A stretch of 64,000 nucleotides of DNA. Source: Silicimonas algicola. Its GTDB lineage: Bacteria; Pseudomonadota; Alphaproteobacteria; Rhodobacterales; Rhodobacteraceae. The notes below the pieces were generated by a model. That model searched no databases, was not told the origin of the DNA, and saw nothing but the letters and a program-made list of their open reading frames with translations. Positions 1 through 9,857 of this stretch are shown here, one piece after another. The stretch is taken from positions 555,164 to 619,163 of the forward strand of contig NZ_QGGV01000002.1 in NCBI RefSeq assembly GCF_003148765.1, in the 5' to 3' direction. Position numbers and translations under genes: made by a program. How positions within the stretch are numbered: position 1 is the stretch's first letter; the number at the start of each line of letters is the position of its first letter.

Positions 1-542
1 TCGAAAGCGGCGTCCACCGCGTGCAGCGCGTGCCCGAGACGGAATCGGGCGGGCGCATCCACACCTCGGCCGCGACGGTCGCGGTTCTGCCCGAGGCCGA
101 GGAGGTCGACATCGACATCCCCGCAACCGACATCCGCATCGACACCATGCGCGCGTCGGGGGCCGGGGGTCAGCACGTCAACACGACGGATTCTGCGGTC
201 CGCATCACGCACCTGCCCACGGGCATCATGGTGACCTCTTCCGAGAAATCGCAGCACCAGAACCGCGCCATCGCGATGGCCCACCTTCGCGCCAAGCTCT
301 TCGACATGAAGCGCCAGGCGGCCGACGACGAACGCGCCGCCGCCCGCAAGAGCCAGGTCGGATCGGGCGATCGGTCCGAGCGGATCCGCACCTACAACTT
401 TCCGCAGGGGCGCATGACCGACCACCGGATCGGGCTGACGCTCTATCGGCTGAACGAGATCCTGGGCGGCGATCTCGACGAGGTGATCGACTCCCTGACC
501 GAGGCCGACCAGGCCGAGCGACTGGCGGAAGCGGGGCTGTGA
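1..542 (+). CDS. prfA: Peptide chain release factor 1, C-terminal part
   Basis: Release factor 1 recognises UAA and UAG in the ribosomal A site and triggers peptide release. The window opens inside the gene, in frame from base 3, so the N-terminal half is missing. The GGQ catalytic motif is visible in [17 protein letters not shown], with the class-I release factor block [20 protein letters not shown] just before it. The stop overlaps the GTG start of prmC by 4 bases (GTGA), so the two are translationally coupled. That fits their roles, because PrmC methylates the glutamine of this GGQ. RF1 rather than RF2 is inferred from the prmC linkage and the sequence around the motif. Confidence 0.96.
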   Translation, partial: ESGVHRVQRVPETESGGRIHTSAATVAVLPEAEEVDIDIPATDIRIDTMRASGAGGQHVNTTDSAVRITHLPTGIMVTSSEKSQHQNRAIAMAHLRAKLFDMKRQAADDERAAARKSQVGSGDRSERIRTYNFPQGRMTDHRIGLTLYRLNEILGGDLDEVIDSLTEADQAERLAEAGL

Positions 543-1396
543 GCGACGACGGCACGGTGGCGGAGGCGCTGGCGAAGGCCACGCGCAGCCTCAAGGCGTC
601 CGGCATCCCCGATCCAGCCCGCGACGCGCGCTGGCTCATGGCAGATGCGCTTGGCGTCGAGACATCTGGCGTCGCGGTCAGGCTTCGCGATCCGCTGCCG
701 CCCGACGCGGGCGAGACGTTCTCGTCGCATGTCGCTGCCCGCATGGCGCGCGAGCCTGTATCGCGGATCGTCGGCGGTCGGCTGTTCTACGGCCGCTGGA
801 TCGCGAACTCGCCCTTCGTCCTCGACCCCCGGCCCGAGACCGAGCTTCTGATCGACCTCGCCCTGTCCGAACCGTTTGCCAAGATCCTGGACCTCGGAAC
901 AGGTTCTGGATGCATCGCCCTGACGCTTCTCGCCGAGCGTCCCGGCGCCGTCGCCGTCGCCACTGACATCTCTCCCGACGCGCTCGAGACCGCCGCGATC
1001 AATGCGGTCTCCTGGACCGTGGCCGACCGGGTGCAGTTCGAGGTCTCGGACTGGTTCGAGGCTGTGGAGGGCACCTTCGACCTCATCGTCTCGAACCCGC
1101 CCTATATTCATCCCGACGAACTGCCCGCCCTAGCGCCCGAAGTCTCGCGCTTCGACCCCGAGATCGCGCTGACGGACAACCTCGACGGGCTGTCCGCCTA
1201 TCGCCGGATCGCGGCCCGGGCGCCCGGGCATCTGAAGCCCGACGGGCGGCTCATGGTCGAGATCGGACCGACGCAGGGTGAGGCGGTCGCGCAAATGTTC
1301 CGGAATGCGGGTCTTGAAAACATCAGCATCACACCCGACCTCGATGGCAGGGATCGGGTCGTGTCCGCCCGCAAGAGCGATGCGCCGGACCCGTGA
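539..1396 (+). CDS. prmC: Release factor glutamine N5-methyltransferase PrmC (HemK)
   Basis: SAM-dependent methylation of the GGQ glutamine of release factors in the cytoplasm. The protein is 285 aa, the usual size. An N-terminal helical domain is followed by a Rossmann methyltransferase fold with the SAM loop [13 protein letters not shown] and the diagnostic NPPY motif ([11 protein letters not shown]). A conserved C-terminal stretch [12 protein letters not shown] follows. The start is GTG at 539 inside the end of prfA. A 213-base gap separates it from the next gene; I see no gene or clear terminator in that gap. Confidence 0.96.
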   Translation: MSDDGTVAEALAKATRSLKASGIPDPARDARWLMADALGVETSGVAVRLRDPLPPDAGETFSSHVAARMAREPVSRIVGGRLFYGRWIANSPFVLDPRPETELLIDLALSEPFAKILDLGTGSGCIALTLLAERPGAVAVATDISPDALETAAINAVSWTVADRVQFEVSDWFEAVEGTFDLIVSNPPYIHPDELPALAPEVSRFDPEIALTDNLDGLSAYRRIAARAPGHLKPDGRLMVEIGPTQGEAVAQMFRNAGLENISITPDLDGRDRVVSARKSDAPDP

Positions 1397-1609
1397 CACT
1401 TGTGCGAAATGCCGCCGCAAAGCCGGCAGAATGCCGCAAAAACCTCTTGCCCTGAGGCGATCCTGTGTCTAGACCCATTGCGTGCGGGCGGCGGAGCACA
1501 GGCTGGCTCCCCCGAACATCTGCCAAATCATTTCACGGACCAGAGCTCCGATGCGGGGCAAATTTCGGACAGGTCCGTAGCAACCAGACCAGAGGCTGGA
1601 CCACACCTT

Positions 1610-2350
1610 ATGAGATCTTCCAAGTCACGATCGCGGTCGAAGTCGAACCGTAACAACCGTTCCGTCGGCAACGTCGTCAACCGGGTCTTCGACAGCTCCG
1701 GGCCCGAGGGCAAGGTGCGCGGCACGCCGCAGCAGATCATCGACAAGTACAATCAGCTCGCCCGCGACGCGCAGCTCGGAAACGACCGTGTCGCGACCGA
1801 GAACTTCCAGCAGCACGCCGAGCACTACACCCGGATGCTGGCCGAGGCGCTGCAAGAGCAGAACGAACGTCAGGGTCACAACCAGCAGGGCGGCCAGAAC
1901 CAGCAGGGGCAGGGCGGCCAGAACCGGAACGACGACCGCAGGGATGACAGCTTCGACGGCCAGCAGGACGGCGGCAACGACAACCGTGGCGAGCGCAACG
2001 ACAACCGAGGCGACCGCAACGACAACCGTGGCGACCGCAACGACAACCGCGGCGACCGCAATCAGGACCGGGGCGACCGGCAGGAGCGTCAGGACCGCCC
2101 TGAACGTCAGCCCGAGCGTGCCGAGCAGAAGCAGGAACGCCAGGAGCGCCAGCCCGAGCGTGCCGAGCAGAAACCCGAGCGCGAGCCGGAGCGTCAGCCC
2201 GACGTGATCGACCTGTCGTCCGAGGGCGATGACACGAACCTGGTCGAGACGCCGGAAAGCCGTCCCCGGCCCCGCCGCACCCGTCGCAAAGCCGCGACCG
2301 AAAATCAGGACGCCGGCACCGACACGCCTCAGCCCGACGCGGCCGAATAG
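1610..2350 (+). CDS. DUF4167 domain protein with low-complexity repeat tail
   Basis: 246 aa. A basic N-terminus (MRSSKSRSRSKSNRNNRS) leads into the conserved DUF4167 core, roughly residues 20-90, with the segment GTPQQIIDKYNQLARDAQ. The rest is highly charged low complexity: glutamine/glycine-rich, then five copies of a DNRGDRN-like heptad, then RQPERAEQK-type repeats and a basic, probably disordered tail. The domain is widespread in Alphaproteobacteria with no assigned function. The basic N-terminus suggests nucleic-acid binding, which is inference. I chose the ATG at 1610 because the DUF4167 family begins there; the upstream in-frame extension looks non-coding. Confidence 0.85.
   Translation: MRSSKSRSRSKSNRNNRSVGNVVNRVFDSSGPEGKVRGTPQQIIDKYNQLARDAQLGNDRVATENFQQHAEHYTRMLAEALQEQNERQGHNQQGGQNQQGQGGQNRNDDRRDDSFDGQQDGGNDNRGERNDNRGDRNDNRGDRNDNRGDRNQDRGDRQERQDRPERQPERAEQKQERQERQPERAEQKPEREPERQPDVIDLSSEGDDTNLVETPESRPRPRRTRRKAATENQDAGTDTPQPDAAE
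1979..2083 (+). repeat. Five tandem 21-bp repeats encoding DNRGDRN
   Basis: Five consecutive 21-base units inside the DUF4167 gene, beginning at 1979, 2000, 2021, 2042 and 2063. They encode DNRGERN, DNRGDRN (three times, with synonymous changes) and QDRGDRQ. The copies differ mainly at third codon positions, so the peptide rather than the DNA seems to be conserved. Confidence 0.9.
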
Positions 2351-2353
2351 AGT

Positions 2354-3190
2354 CTAGCCTAGACTGCGCGCCAGGGCGCAGAACCGCTCCAGATCCACCG
2401 TCTCGGCCCGGTCCGTGGGGTCGATTCCCGCGGCTCTCAGACGATCCTCGATGTCGGGCGCAAGGCTCTTGAGGCTTGCCCGCAGCATCTTGCGGCGCTG
2501 GTTGAAGCCCGCCGCCACGACACGTTCCAGCACCTTGGGATCGGCCTCGAACCGGGGCGTGGCCCGCGCCACCAGGTTCACGACCGCCGAGCGCACCTTG
2601 GGCGGCGGCGTGAAGGCTTCGGGCGGCAGCTCCATCACGATTTTCGCGTCGCACCGCCACTGCGCCAGCAGGGCCAGCCGGCCATAGGCCTTGGAGCCCG
2701 GCACCGCCACGATCCGTTCGGCCACCTCGCGTTGAAACATCAGCGTCAGGCTCTGCCAGACGGGAGGCCAGACGGAGGGCGTCAGCCAGCGCACCAGAAG
2801 CTCGGTGCCCACGTTGTAGGGCAGGTTCGCCACGATCTTGATGGGCGGCGTCAGATGCGCCGAGACGTCCAGTCCAAGCGCGTCGGCGTTCACGACCGAA
2901 AGTCTGCCCGGATAGGCCTCGGCGATCTCGGCCAGCGCGGGAAGGCAGCGCGGATCCTTCTCGACCGCCAGCACATGGCGCGCGCCTTCGGCCAGAAGCC
3001 CGCGCGTCAGCCCGCCCGGCCCGGGCCCGACCTCCAGCACGTCGCATTGCGTCAGGTCGCCCGCGGCGCGCGCGATCTTGGCGGTCAGGTTCAGGTCGAG
3101 AAGGAAGTTCTGGCCAAGCGCCTTCTTCGCCGAAAGACCGTGCCGGGCGATGACCTCGCGCAGCGGCGGCAACCCGTCGATGGCGCTCAC
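2354..3190 (-). CDS. rsmA: 16S rRNA dimethyladenosine transferase RsmA (KsgA)
   Basis: Dimethylates two adjacent adenines in helix 45 of 16S rRNA late in 30S assembly. The protein is 278 aa, normal for KsgA. It has the N-terminal [10 protein letters not shown] signature, the SAM site [15 protein letters not shown] and the catalytic NLPY motif ([14 protein letters not shown]). A C-terminal helical domain contains [12 protein letters not shown]. The start is GTG at 3190, overlapping the pdxA stop by 4 bases. It is the last gene of the lptF-lptG-lptD-surA-pdxA-rsmA block. Confidence 0.97.
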   Translation of the reverse strand: MSAIDGLPPLREVIARHGLSAKKALGQNFLLDLNLTAKIARAAGDLTQCDVLEVGPGPGGLTRGLLAEGARHVLAVEKDPRCLPALAEIAEAYPGRLSVVNADALGLDVSAHLTPPIKIVANLPYNVGTELLVRWLTPSVWPPVWQSLTLMFQREVAERIVAVPGSKAYGRLALLAQWRCDAKIVMELPPEAFTPPPKVRSAVVNLVARATPRFEADPKVLERVVAAGFNQRRKMLRASLKSLAPDIEDRLRAAGIDPTDRAETVDLERFCALARSLG

Positions 3191-4176
3191 GCCCCGCCGC
3201 CCGAGGCGCGCGTCGCCGCGATGCGGGCAGCCAGTCGGATCGCCGCGATCATCGAAGCCGGGTTGGCGATGCCTTGCCCCGCGATGTCGAACGCCGTGCC
3301 GTGGTCGGGCGAGGTCCGTACGAAGGGCAGGCCGAGCGTCACGTTGACGCCCCGGTCGAAGGCCAGCGTCTTGATCGGGATCAGCGCCTGGTCGTGGTAC
3401 ATGCAGACCGCCGCGTCATAGCGCGCCCGCGCCTCGGCATGGAACATCGTGTCGGCGGGCAGGGGGCCTGCGACCGCCATCCCCTCCGCCCGAAGATCCT
3501 CGCACAGGGGACCGATCCAGCGCATCTCCTCCGCTCCCAAGAGGCCACCTTCCCCGGCGTGCGGGTTCAGCCCGGCTACGGCGATGCGCGGCGCGGCGAG
3601 GCCGAAATCGCGGACAAGGCCCTTCGCCGTGATCCGGATGACGCTTTCCAGAAGCTCGGGCGTAAGCGCGCCCGGCACCGCGGAGAGCGGAATGTGGATC
3701 GTGGCGGGCACGACGCGCAGTTCGTCGGATGCCAGCATCATCACCGCCTGTGCGCCCCCCGCGAGATCGGCGAGAAACTCGGTATGTCCGGGAAAGCCGA
3801 AGCCCGCGTGATCGGCCAGAACCTTTTTCGAGATCGGCGCAGTGCAGACCGCCGACGCCTCGCCGGACCGGGTCAGATCGACCGCGCGCCGGATCACCTC
3901 GACGACGCCCGGGGCGTTGGCGGGTGTCGGCCGTCCGGGCCGGGCCGGGTCGGGGAAGGCATGGGGCAGGACCGGCAGTCCGGTCGCGGCGGCGGCGGGT
4001 GCCTGAGACGGGTCGTCGATCACCGCAAGGGGCGTGCCGGATGGGAAATGCGCGGGATCGCCGATCACGAAGAAAGGCACGTCGGCGCCAAGCGCCCGCC
4101 ACGCGCCGAGCGAGATTTCCGGCCCGATGCCCGAAGGATCGCCGCAGGTGACGGCGACGGGGGGAAGCCCTGTCAC
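3187..4176 (-). CDS. pdxA: 4-hydroxythreonine-4-phosphate dehydrogenase PdxA
   Basis: NAD-dependent oxidation step in the DXP-dependent pathway of pyridoxal phosphate synthesis. It has 329 aa, with the N-terminal [10 protein letters not shown] signature, the [11 protein letters not shown] segment, the metal-ligand region [12 protein letters not shown] and the C-terminal [18 protein letters not shown] block. The start is GTG at 4176, 13 bases after the surA stop. Its place between surA and rsmA is the common proteobacterial order. Confidence 0.97.
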   Translation of the reverse strand: MTGLPPVAVTCGDPSGIGPEISLGAWRALGADVPFFVIGDPAHFPSGTPLAVIDDPSQAPAAAATGLPVLPHAFPDPARPGRPTPANAPGVVEVIRRAVDLTRSGEASAVCTAPISKKVLADHAGFGFPGHTEFLADLAGGAQAVMMLASDELRVVPATIHIPLSAVPGALTPELLESVIRITAKGLVRDFGLAAPRIAVAGLNPHAGEGGLLGAEEMRWIGPLCEDLRAEGMAVAGPLPADTMFHAEARARYDAAVCMYHDQALIPIKTLAFDRGVNVTLGLPFVRTSPDHGTAFDIAGQGIANPASMIAAIRLAARIAATRASGGGA

Positions 4177-4189
4177 GGGTCGCCCGCGC

Positions 4190-5392
4190 CTATTGGAGGG
4201 TCGTGATGACGCTGCGCGCGCGCAGGTCGGCGAGGTAGTCCACGGCCTGAGCGGTCATCCGTGCATTCAGCAACTGCGTCCCGATGATCTCGAAGTCGAC
4301 CGTGCTCTCCTGCCCCGACTTCCGCTCGCACAGCATCAGGACCGTCGCGTTGGCGCCCCGCACGACCGAGGTCGTCGCCTCGTTGACGTCGAGCGACGCG
4401 ATGGCGCCGCGCACATCGGGGGGCAGCGCGCCCTGCGGCACCGTTTCGCGGATCAGCCGTTCAGGCGGAAGGCCCTCCGCCACGCCGTAGAGATCGTCGC
4501 AGGTGTCGACGCTGGCCTTGACCGCCTCGGCCGCCGCCCGGTCGGGTCCGGCGATGTAGAGCGCGTAGTCGACCGCAAGGTCGGACGGCGCGCCGGCCTG
4601 CACCCGTTCCAGGTCGCGCAGGCGGTAGAGCGCCACCGCATTCTCGATTTCGACCGGGCGGCTGGTCTGGCCGGGCGTCAGTCCCGCCACGATGCCGCGC
4701 ACATCGTCGGGCAGGCTTTCGAGTGCGACCCAGGCCTGTTCGCCTCCGCGCGAGGCCGAGGGCGCGACCGAGAAGCGGCGCGCGGCGGCCGCGAAGTCGG
4801 CGTCGTCGTCGATCTGCGCCAACTCGGCGGCGCGCGTCCGCGAGGCGAAGGCCGTCTCGGGCGTGGTCGTGGGCAACAGAATCTCGGACAGCAGGACCCG
4901 CACACCGCCCTCGGTGCCGGTTCGGGCAAGGGTCTGGCTGATCTGATCGCGCGAGATCGAGTTTCGGGCCGCGCTGGCGAACCGGCCGCGGACATGGTCA
5001 CGCCAGGCGATTCCCGCGGTCACGAAATCGCGGAACGTCTCTTCGCCGACGCCGTTCTGGCCGAGGGCTGTCACGAACTCCTCGGTCGTCAGGTTGGCGC
5101 GTCCCGCGAATTCGGCCAACGCCGCGTCGACAGCTTCGGGCGAGGTTTCTTCACCCGCCGCCCGCACCGCGTTCATCTGGACCGCCTCGTTGATGAGCTG
5201 TTCGCGCGCCAGCTCGTTCGGATCGCCAGGAGCGCGGAGGAGCGACAGGAAGCGCGCCCGCTGGTCAAGCTGCCAGCGCGTCACGACGGTGTCGTCGACC
5301 TGCACCACGGGAGAGAAGCGGCCCTGCGCCGCAGCCGGGGCGAAGGGCAGGACAAGGGCCAGCATCGCCAGAAGAACCAGACGTGGAAACAA
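4190..5392 (-). CDS. surA: SurA-like periplasmic chaperone / parvulin peptidyl-prolyl isomerase
   Basis: About 400 aa. A signal peptide (FPRLVLLAMLALVLPFAPAAAQ) is followed by a SurA N-terminal chaperone domain and one parvulin-like domain around residues 165-260 (VLLSEILLPTT ... FAAAARRFSVAPSASRGG). In the family it escorts unfolded outer-membrane proteins to the Bam machine. The gene follows lptD, whose product is a known SurA client. I chose a TTG start at 5392: a GGAGG at 5401-5405 lies 8 bases upstream, inside the end of lptD, and this gives a complete signal peptide. The alternative ATG at 5365 would shorten it. Confidence 0.9.
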   Translation of the reverse strand: MFPRLVLLAMLALVLPFAPAAAQGRFSPVVQVDDTVVTRWQLDQRARFLSLLRAPGDPNELAREQLINEAVQMNAVRAAGEETSPEAVDAALAEFAGRANLTTEEFVTALGQNGVGEETFRDFVTAGIAWRDHVRGRFASAARNSISRDQISQTLARTGTEGGVRVLLSEILLPTTTPETAFASRTRAAELAQIDDDADFAAAARRFSVAPSASRGGEQAWVALESLPDDVRGIVAGLTPGQTSRPVEIENAVALYRLRDLERVQAGAPSDLAVDYALYIAGPDRAAAEAVKASVDTCDDLYGVAEGLPPERLIRETVPQGALPPDVRGAIASLDVNEATTSVVRGANATVLMLCERKSGQESTVDFEIIGTQLLNARMTAQAVDYLADLRARSVITTLQ

Positions 5393-5396
5393 GGGG

Positions 5397-7505
5397 CTAT
5401 CCTCCGCAACTCTGCCGCGCCACACGCTCGGCGTCCGAGCCGCCGACACCCAGAAGCGAGACCCTGAACCCGAACTCGGTCGTCGGATCGACACTAGTCG
5501 AGCTGGCGTAGCGACGCGAGATGGAAAGCGCGAGGCGCGCGCATTCGTTGGTGTATTCGATGCCGAGACCCGCCCGGGCCGTTCGGTCGCCGGTGAAATC
5601 GTAGCGCCAGTCGGCGCTGGCGGTCCAGCGGTCGGTCAGGTCGTAGGCGCCCTCGAAGGTCCATTCCGACAGTCGGGCGTCGCGGCCCTCGGCCGGTTCG
5701 GGCGGGGCGAAGACATAGCTCGAGCCAAGCATGAAACGGTCGGTGTCCCAGTCGATGCGGCTTTCGGTCAGCGTCACCTCCGAGGTGTCGCTCAGAAGCG
5801 CACGCGACGCCAGCGTCAGCTCGTCGCCCACACCCAGATGCCCGGCGACCAGCCATTCCGAGCGGTCTCCCGACAGGCCGAGCGCGTTGCCATAGCCGAG
5901 GTCGCCGTCGAGGCTCGCCACGCGCCCGATGGCGAGGTCGACGCGCCAGCCGTTCGCGTCCCGCCGCCGCCATGTGGCGCCCGCCGCGACCCTCACGCCA
6001 TCCTCGACGCCGTCGACGCCCGGATAGCGCGAGAACGAAAAGAGGTTGCCCTCGTCGAATTCGATGACGCGGCTGTCCTCGAGCGGGACCGAGGTTCCTC
6101 CGGTCTCCGAGACGTCGATGCGCACTATTGGCTCCAGCACTTCGGTCACGCCGCCGGCCATGCCGCGCGAGAGGGGCCAGCGCAATTCGGCCGCGGCGCG
6201 CGGCACGACCCGGGTCGCGGTCGTGGGATAGGTGCTGTCCTGCCCGATGGTGTAGGCGTCCGCGCGCAGGCCAAGCTCGGCGCGCGTGACGAGGCCGGGT
6301 CCGACGATCCAGTCCTTCGACCAGTCGATGCCCGCGCCGACACGCCCTACGTCGCGTCCGTCTCCATCGACCGATGACGGCCGGCGAAGGGATGCGCTGT
6401 TGACGTTGATGACGGTGCGGCCGCCGAACGACAGCGCCGGCACCTCGCGGCTGTAGGCCAGTTCGAGATACTGGTCCGGCAGCGTGTCGCGGATCGCGAT
6501 CTCGCTGTCGCGCAGGGTGCGGTATTCGGTGAGAGAGGCGCCGAAGATGTCCTTCTCGCGCACGCGCGACAGCCGGATTTCGTTCGTCAGCCGGTCCTGG
6601 TCGGAATAGTCGTAGGTGAAGAGATAGCCGGGATCCGAGACGAATTCGACCTGCGCCTCCAGAAGAAAGCCCTTGGGCAGCCGGTGGCGCACATCGGCAA
6701 AGAGATAGCTGCGTGTCCCGTCGATATCGTCGTCCGTGAACGCGCCCAATGCCCTTATGTCGCCGCGCGAGGTCTCTTGCCGGTAACCGAACTCGAGAGT
6801 GGTGGTCGCCGACGACAGATAAGGCGTCACCGTCACGTCCGCATGCGGTCCGAGGACGACGAAGTAAGGCACCTTGATGCCGGCCGCTAGCTCGGACGAG
6901 GTCTTGAACTCGGGGATCAGCACCCCAGTCGCGCGGTCGAGCGAGGGATCGGGCAGACGCAGGCGCGGCAGATAGATGATCGGCACCCCCGCCACGCGGA
7001 ATTGCGCGTTCTCGAAGTAGAGTTGCCGCTCGATCTGGTCGTGCGTCACACGCGCGGCGCGGATCTCCCACAGCGGCACCGGACGGTTGAAGCAGACCTC
7101 GCAGGACGAGGCCACGACGCGGTCGAGCCGGGTATAGCGATCGCCGACCCGCGCGATCTCGTTCGCCGCGATCTGAAGCTGCTGGTCCAGCACCATGCGC
7201 GCCGAGATCAGCACGCCGTTCCGTAGGTCGCGGTCGAGCTGGGCCTCGGACGCAAGGAATATCGTGCCACCGGGGTCGGTGACCCGGATCGGACCCGAAA
7301 TGGTCAGCGTGTCGCCCGTGCGGTCATAGCTGACCTCACCGGCCGACAGGCGCACGCCCTCGAAGAAGACCTGCACGTTTCCGCTTGCGGTGACGCGGCC
7401 CGCCGGATCGACGTCGATCCGGTCGGCGACGAGGGACGCGAGGTCCTGCGCCGCCGCGCCGAACGGCAGCAACAGGAGACCGAGCAGGAAGGCGAAGCGG
7501 ATCAT
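5397..7505 (-). CDS. lptD: LPS-assembly protein LptD
   Basis: Outer-membrane beta-barrel that inserts lipopolysaccharide into the outer leaflet, working with LptE. It has 702 aa, with signal peptide MIRFAFLLGLLLLPFGAAAQ, then an OstA/LptA-like jellyroll (VTASGNVQVFFEGVRLSAGE) and a large barrel from about residue 200. Cysteines occur near residue 145 (SSCEVCFNRPVPLW) and near the C-terminus (YTNECARL, RQSCGG), which could form the domain-linking disulfides known for LptD. The ATG at 7505 overlaps the lptG stop (ATGA). The reading frame continues open upstream, but the signal peptide fixes this start. Confidence 0.95.
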   Translation of the reverse strand: MIRFAFLLGLLLLPFGAAAQDLASLVADRIDVDPAGRVTASGNVQVFFEGVRLSAGEVSYDRTGDTLTISGPIRVTDPGGTIFLASEAQLDRDLRNGVLISARMVLDQQLQIAANEIARVGDRYTRLDRVVASSCEVCFNRPVPLWEIRAARVTHDQIERQLYFENAQFRVAGVPIIYLPRLRLPDPSLDRATGVLIPEFKTSSELAAGIKVPYFVVLGPHADVTVTPYLSSATTTLEFGYRQETSRGDIRALGAFTDDDIDGTRSYLFADVRHRLPKGFLLEAQVEFVSDPGYLFTYDYSDQDRLTNEIRLSRVREKDIFGASLTEYRTLRDSEIAIRDTLPDQYLELAYSREVPALSFGGRTVINVNSASLRRPSSVDGDGRDVGRVGAGIDWSKDWIVGPGLVTRAELGLRADAYTIGQDSTYPTTATRVVPRAAAELRWPLSRGMAGGVTEVLEPIVRIDVSETGGTSVPLEDSRVIEFDEGNLFSFSRYPGVDGVEDGVRVAAGATWRRRDANGWRVDLAIGRVASLDGDLGYGNALGLSGDRSEWLVAGHLGVGDELTLASRALLSDTSEVTLTESRIDWDTDRFMLGSSYVFAPPEPAEGRDARLSEWTFEGAYDLTDRWTASADWRYDFTGDRTARAGLGIEYTNECARLALSISRRYASSTSVDPTTEFGFRVSLLGVGGSDAERVARQSCGG

Positions 7506-8599
7506 CCGTCCTCCAGGTGCAGAAGAAGCCCGAGCGGCAGAAGAAGGGCGGCCACAGGCGGACCCCAGGCGGCGAGGATGACGGGGATCTGCCCGTTTTC
7601 GCCAAGGATCGCCGCGAAGTTGCGGATGAAATAGAGGCCGAACCCAAGCGCCAGTGCCATCAGAACCATCATCCCGGTCCGCCCCATGCGCGTGTGCCGC
7701 ATCGTGAACCCCGCACCGACCAGGACCATCGCGGCGAGAAGGATCGGCAGGGCAAGCTCCATGTGGAAGAAGGTGCGGTGGACGCGGGCCGAGAAGCCAG
7801 CCGCTTCGAGCCTCCGGATAAAGCCCGGAAGCTCCCAGATCGGGACCGCGGACGGCGTGCCGAAGCTGTCCAGGATCTGGTTCCGGGTCAGGTTCGACGC
7901 CAGCGACATCCGCTCGCTCTCGAAGCTGTCGACCTCGGGTATGGCGGCCTCGGTGTCGAAGCGCCATTCCTTCGCGCCGGTGATCTGCCAGGCGCCGGGC
8001 TGAAGCTCGGCGCTTTCGGCCTCGATCCGGTAGGTCGGGCTGCCCTCGCGGTCGTAGCCGAGGAAGGTGACGCCGAACAGCTCGGTGCCGTCGAGGTTGG
8101 CGCGGTCGGCCCGGATCACCGTCTGGCCATCGCGCGATCCCTGCCGCAGCCACAGTCCCTTGTCGCTGACCGACAGCGTCGCGGCCTCGCCGGAGAGGCG
8201 CTGCGACAGGGTCTCGTACTGCTGCTGCGTGGCGGCGACGATCGGGTTGAAGACCGCGACGGCGAAGATGCCGATGAGGACGGACAGAAGAAGCGGCGCC
8301 ATCAGGCTGACCAGCGCCGACCGCCCGGACGCGCGGGTGACGACCAGTTCGGACGACCTCGCGAGGCCGAGAAACAGCGCCAGAGTGGCGAGGATCATAA
8401 GCAGGGGCAGGATCCGATAGATCGAATCCGGCACGCTGAGAACCGACAGCACCAGAAGCGTGCCGAACCCCGCCTCGGACCCGCCGAAGCGTCGGACCTG
8501 CTCGATCAGCGCGATCAGAAGGAGGACGGCGAAGAAGATCGCGAGGACGCTCAGGAACGTCTTGAGGAAACGGCGGGCGAAATAGAAGTGCAGCGTCAT
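7502..8599 (-). CDS. lptG: LPS export ABC transporter permease LptG
   Basis: Inner-membrane permease of the LptB2FG transporter that extracts LPS and feeds the LptA bridge. It has 365 aa, YjgP/YjgQ family. Three N-terminal membrane segments (FLSVLAIFFAVLLLIALIE and two more) precede a periplasmic beta-jellyroll, and three C-terminal segments follow. The ATG at 8599 lies inside the end of lptF (4-base overlap), and the stop overlaps the lptD start, so lptF, lptG and lptD are translationally coupled. Confidence 0.95.
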   Translation of the reverse strand: MTLHFYFARRFLKTFLSVLAIFFAVLLLIALIEQVRRFGGSEAGFGTLLVLSVLSVPDSIYRILPLLMILATLALFLGLARSSELVVTRASGRSALVSLMAPLLLSVLIGIFAVAVFNPIVAATQQQYETLSQRLSGEAATLSVSDKGLWLRQGSRDGQTVIRADRANLDGTELFGVTFLGYDREGSPTYRIEAESAELQPGAWQITGAKEWRFDTEAAIPEVDSFESERMSLASNLTRNQILDSFGTPSAVPIWELPGFIRRLEAAGFSARVHRTFFHMELALPILLAAMVLVGAGFTMRHTRMGRTGMMVLMALALGFGLYFIRNFAAILGENGQIPVILAAWGPPVAALLLPLGLLLHLEDG

Positions 8600-9720
8600 G
8601 CCCGCACCCGCCTTAGCCGCAGTAGCGTCGGTCGCGCGGCCAGAAGGAGAAGGCCCCAGGCCATGAACAAGCCCAGCAAGGGCCCCGCATAGGCAAACGG
8701 CCACATCCTTTCGTCGCCCTGGACCGCGCCCTGACCGGCCTGCGTGACCATCTGCACGATGATCAGCGCGAAGATCGCGCCGAGGATCTGCCGCCGGACC
8801 CCAAAGCGCGAGAAGCCCCCGACAAGGAGGGCGGAGAACCCGATCAGGGGGGCCACGAGCCCGTTCAGTGCATTCGAGAACCGCTCGTGCGCCTCGGCGA
8901 TCAGGGTCGCGCGGGACGAGCGCGTCAGCTCCTGCGTCTCGGGCGTGGCGGCGAGAAGTGCGAGCGTCGACAACTCGGCCGGCCGGCGCCGGTCGCCGCT
9001 GATCCCTTCGACGAGGCCCTCCAGGTCGAAGGCGAAGTCGTCGAAGCGCGTCACCGACAGCCGCCGCGACGCCTCGTCATAGACCTGCGCCATGCCGTCG
9101 ATCATCACGAGGCTCGGCGCATCCTCGCCCCGGATCAGAAGCGCCTCGCGCGCCGTATAGGTCACGGTCCTCCCTTCGGTCCGCGAGTCCGACAGGAAGA
9201 TGTTCGACAGCGACCCGAGGGGCGTGATCTCGCGGATATAGAAGGTCACGCCGTCCGCCGGGTGAAGGAAACGCCCTTCGGACAGAAGCCGGGCGGTCAT
9301 ATTCTCGGATATTTCGGCGGTCCGCTCGGTCAGCCGCGCCGTCGAGATAGGAACGAGAAGATGCGCCAGGATCGACGAAAGCACGAAGATGATGACGCCG
9401 AAGACGATCACCGGGCGCACCAGCCTCCAGGGCGAGAAGCCTGTGGCCTGCACGACGACAAGCTCGCTTTCGGTGATGAGCCGGTTGATGGCATAGACCG
9501 TGCCCGCGAAGGCCGCGATCGGCAGGACCACCCGGATCACGTTCGGCAGGGTCAGCGCGCTGAATTCGAGGAAGACCGCCGCCGACTGTCCATTCGCAAT
9601 GAGCTGGTCGAACAGCACGACGGCGCGATTGACCCAGTACACCAGCACAAGGACAAGAGCGAAGAACCCGAACAGCATCAGGAGCTGCGCCAGGATGTAT
9701 CTGTCGAATCGTCCGCCCAT
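8596..9720 (-). CDS. lptF: LPS export ABC transporter permease LptF
   Basis: Partner permease of LptG in the LPS exporter. It has 374 aa of the YjgP/YjgQ family. The first membrane helix is MLFGFFALVLVLVYWVNRAV, two more follow by residue 115, then a periplasmic domain around residues 130-265 and three C-terminal helices. It is the first gene of the minus-strand envelope operon, divergent from pepA across 137 bases. LptF is assigned rather than LptG from the gene order. Confidence 0.93.
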   Translation of the reverse strand: MGGRFDRYILAQLLMLFGFFALVLVLVYWVNRAVVLFDQLIANGQSAAVFLEFSALTLPNVIRVVLPIAAFAGTVYAINRLITESELVVVQATGFSPWRLVRPVIVFGVIIFVLSSILAHLLVPISTARLTERTAEISENMTARLLSEGRFLHPADGVTFYIREITPLGSLSNIFLSDSRTEGRTVTYTAREALLIRGEDAPSLVMIDGMAQVYDEASRRLSVTRFDDFAFDLEGLVEGISGDRRRPAELSTLALLAATPETQELTRSSRATLIAEAHERFSNALNGLVAPLIGFSALLVGGFSRFGVRRQILGAIFALIIVQMVTQAGQGAVQGDERMWPFAYAGPLLGLFMAWGLLLLAARPTLLRLRRVRA

Positions 9721-9780
9721 GCCGCCCGTTTGGTCTTCTTTGTTCGCGACCCTAGACGATCGCGGGGCCCTGGTAAAACC

Positions 9781-9837
9781 GCTAGACGCGGCATCGGCGC
9801 TGGTCAGCCCGGAAAAGGGCGTCTAGCAATGGGGCTC
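9781..9837. promoter_or_regulatory. 9-bp inverted repeat between lptF and pepA
   Basis: GCTAGACGC at 9781-9789 and its exact reverse complement GCGTCTAGC at 9829-9837 flank a 39-base spacer, 21 bases before the pepA start. A third partial copy, CTAGACG, lies near 9751. The region is the shared upstream region of lptF and pepA. An operator is possible, but no known regulator is recognised. Confidence 0.4.
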
Positions 9838-9857
9838 CACCCCAGTCCGAGGATTCC

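Noticed and set aside
1979..2083. Possible CRISPR array
   Set aside because: The 21-bp units are contiguous without spacers and are in frame with a protein gene.
5094..6377. 427-codon plus-strand frame across surA and lptD
   Set aside because: Antisense shadow; both minus-strand genes have signal peptides, domains and a coherent operon.
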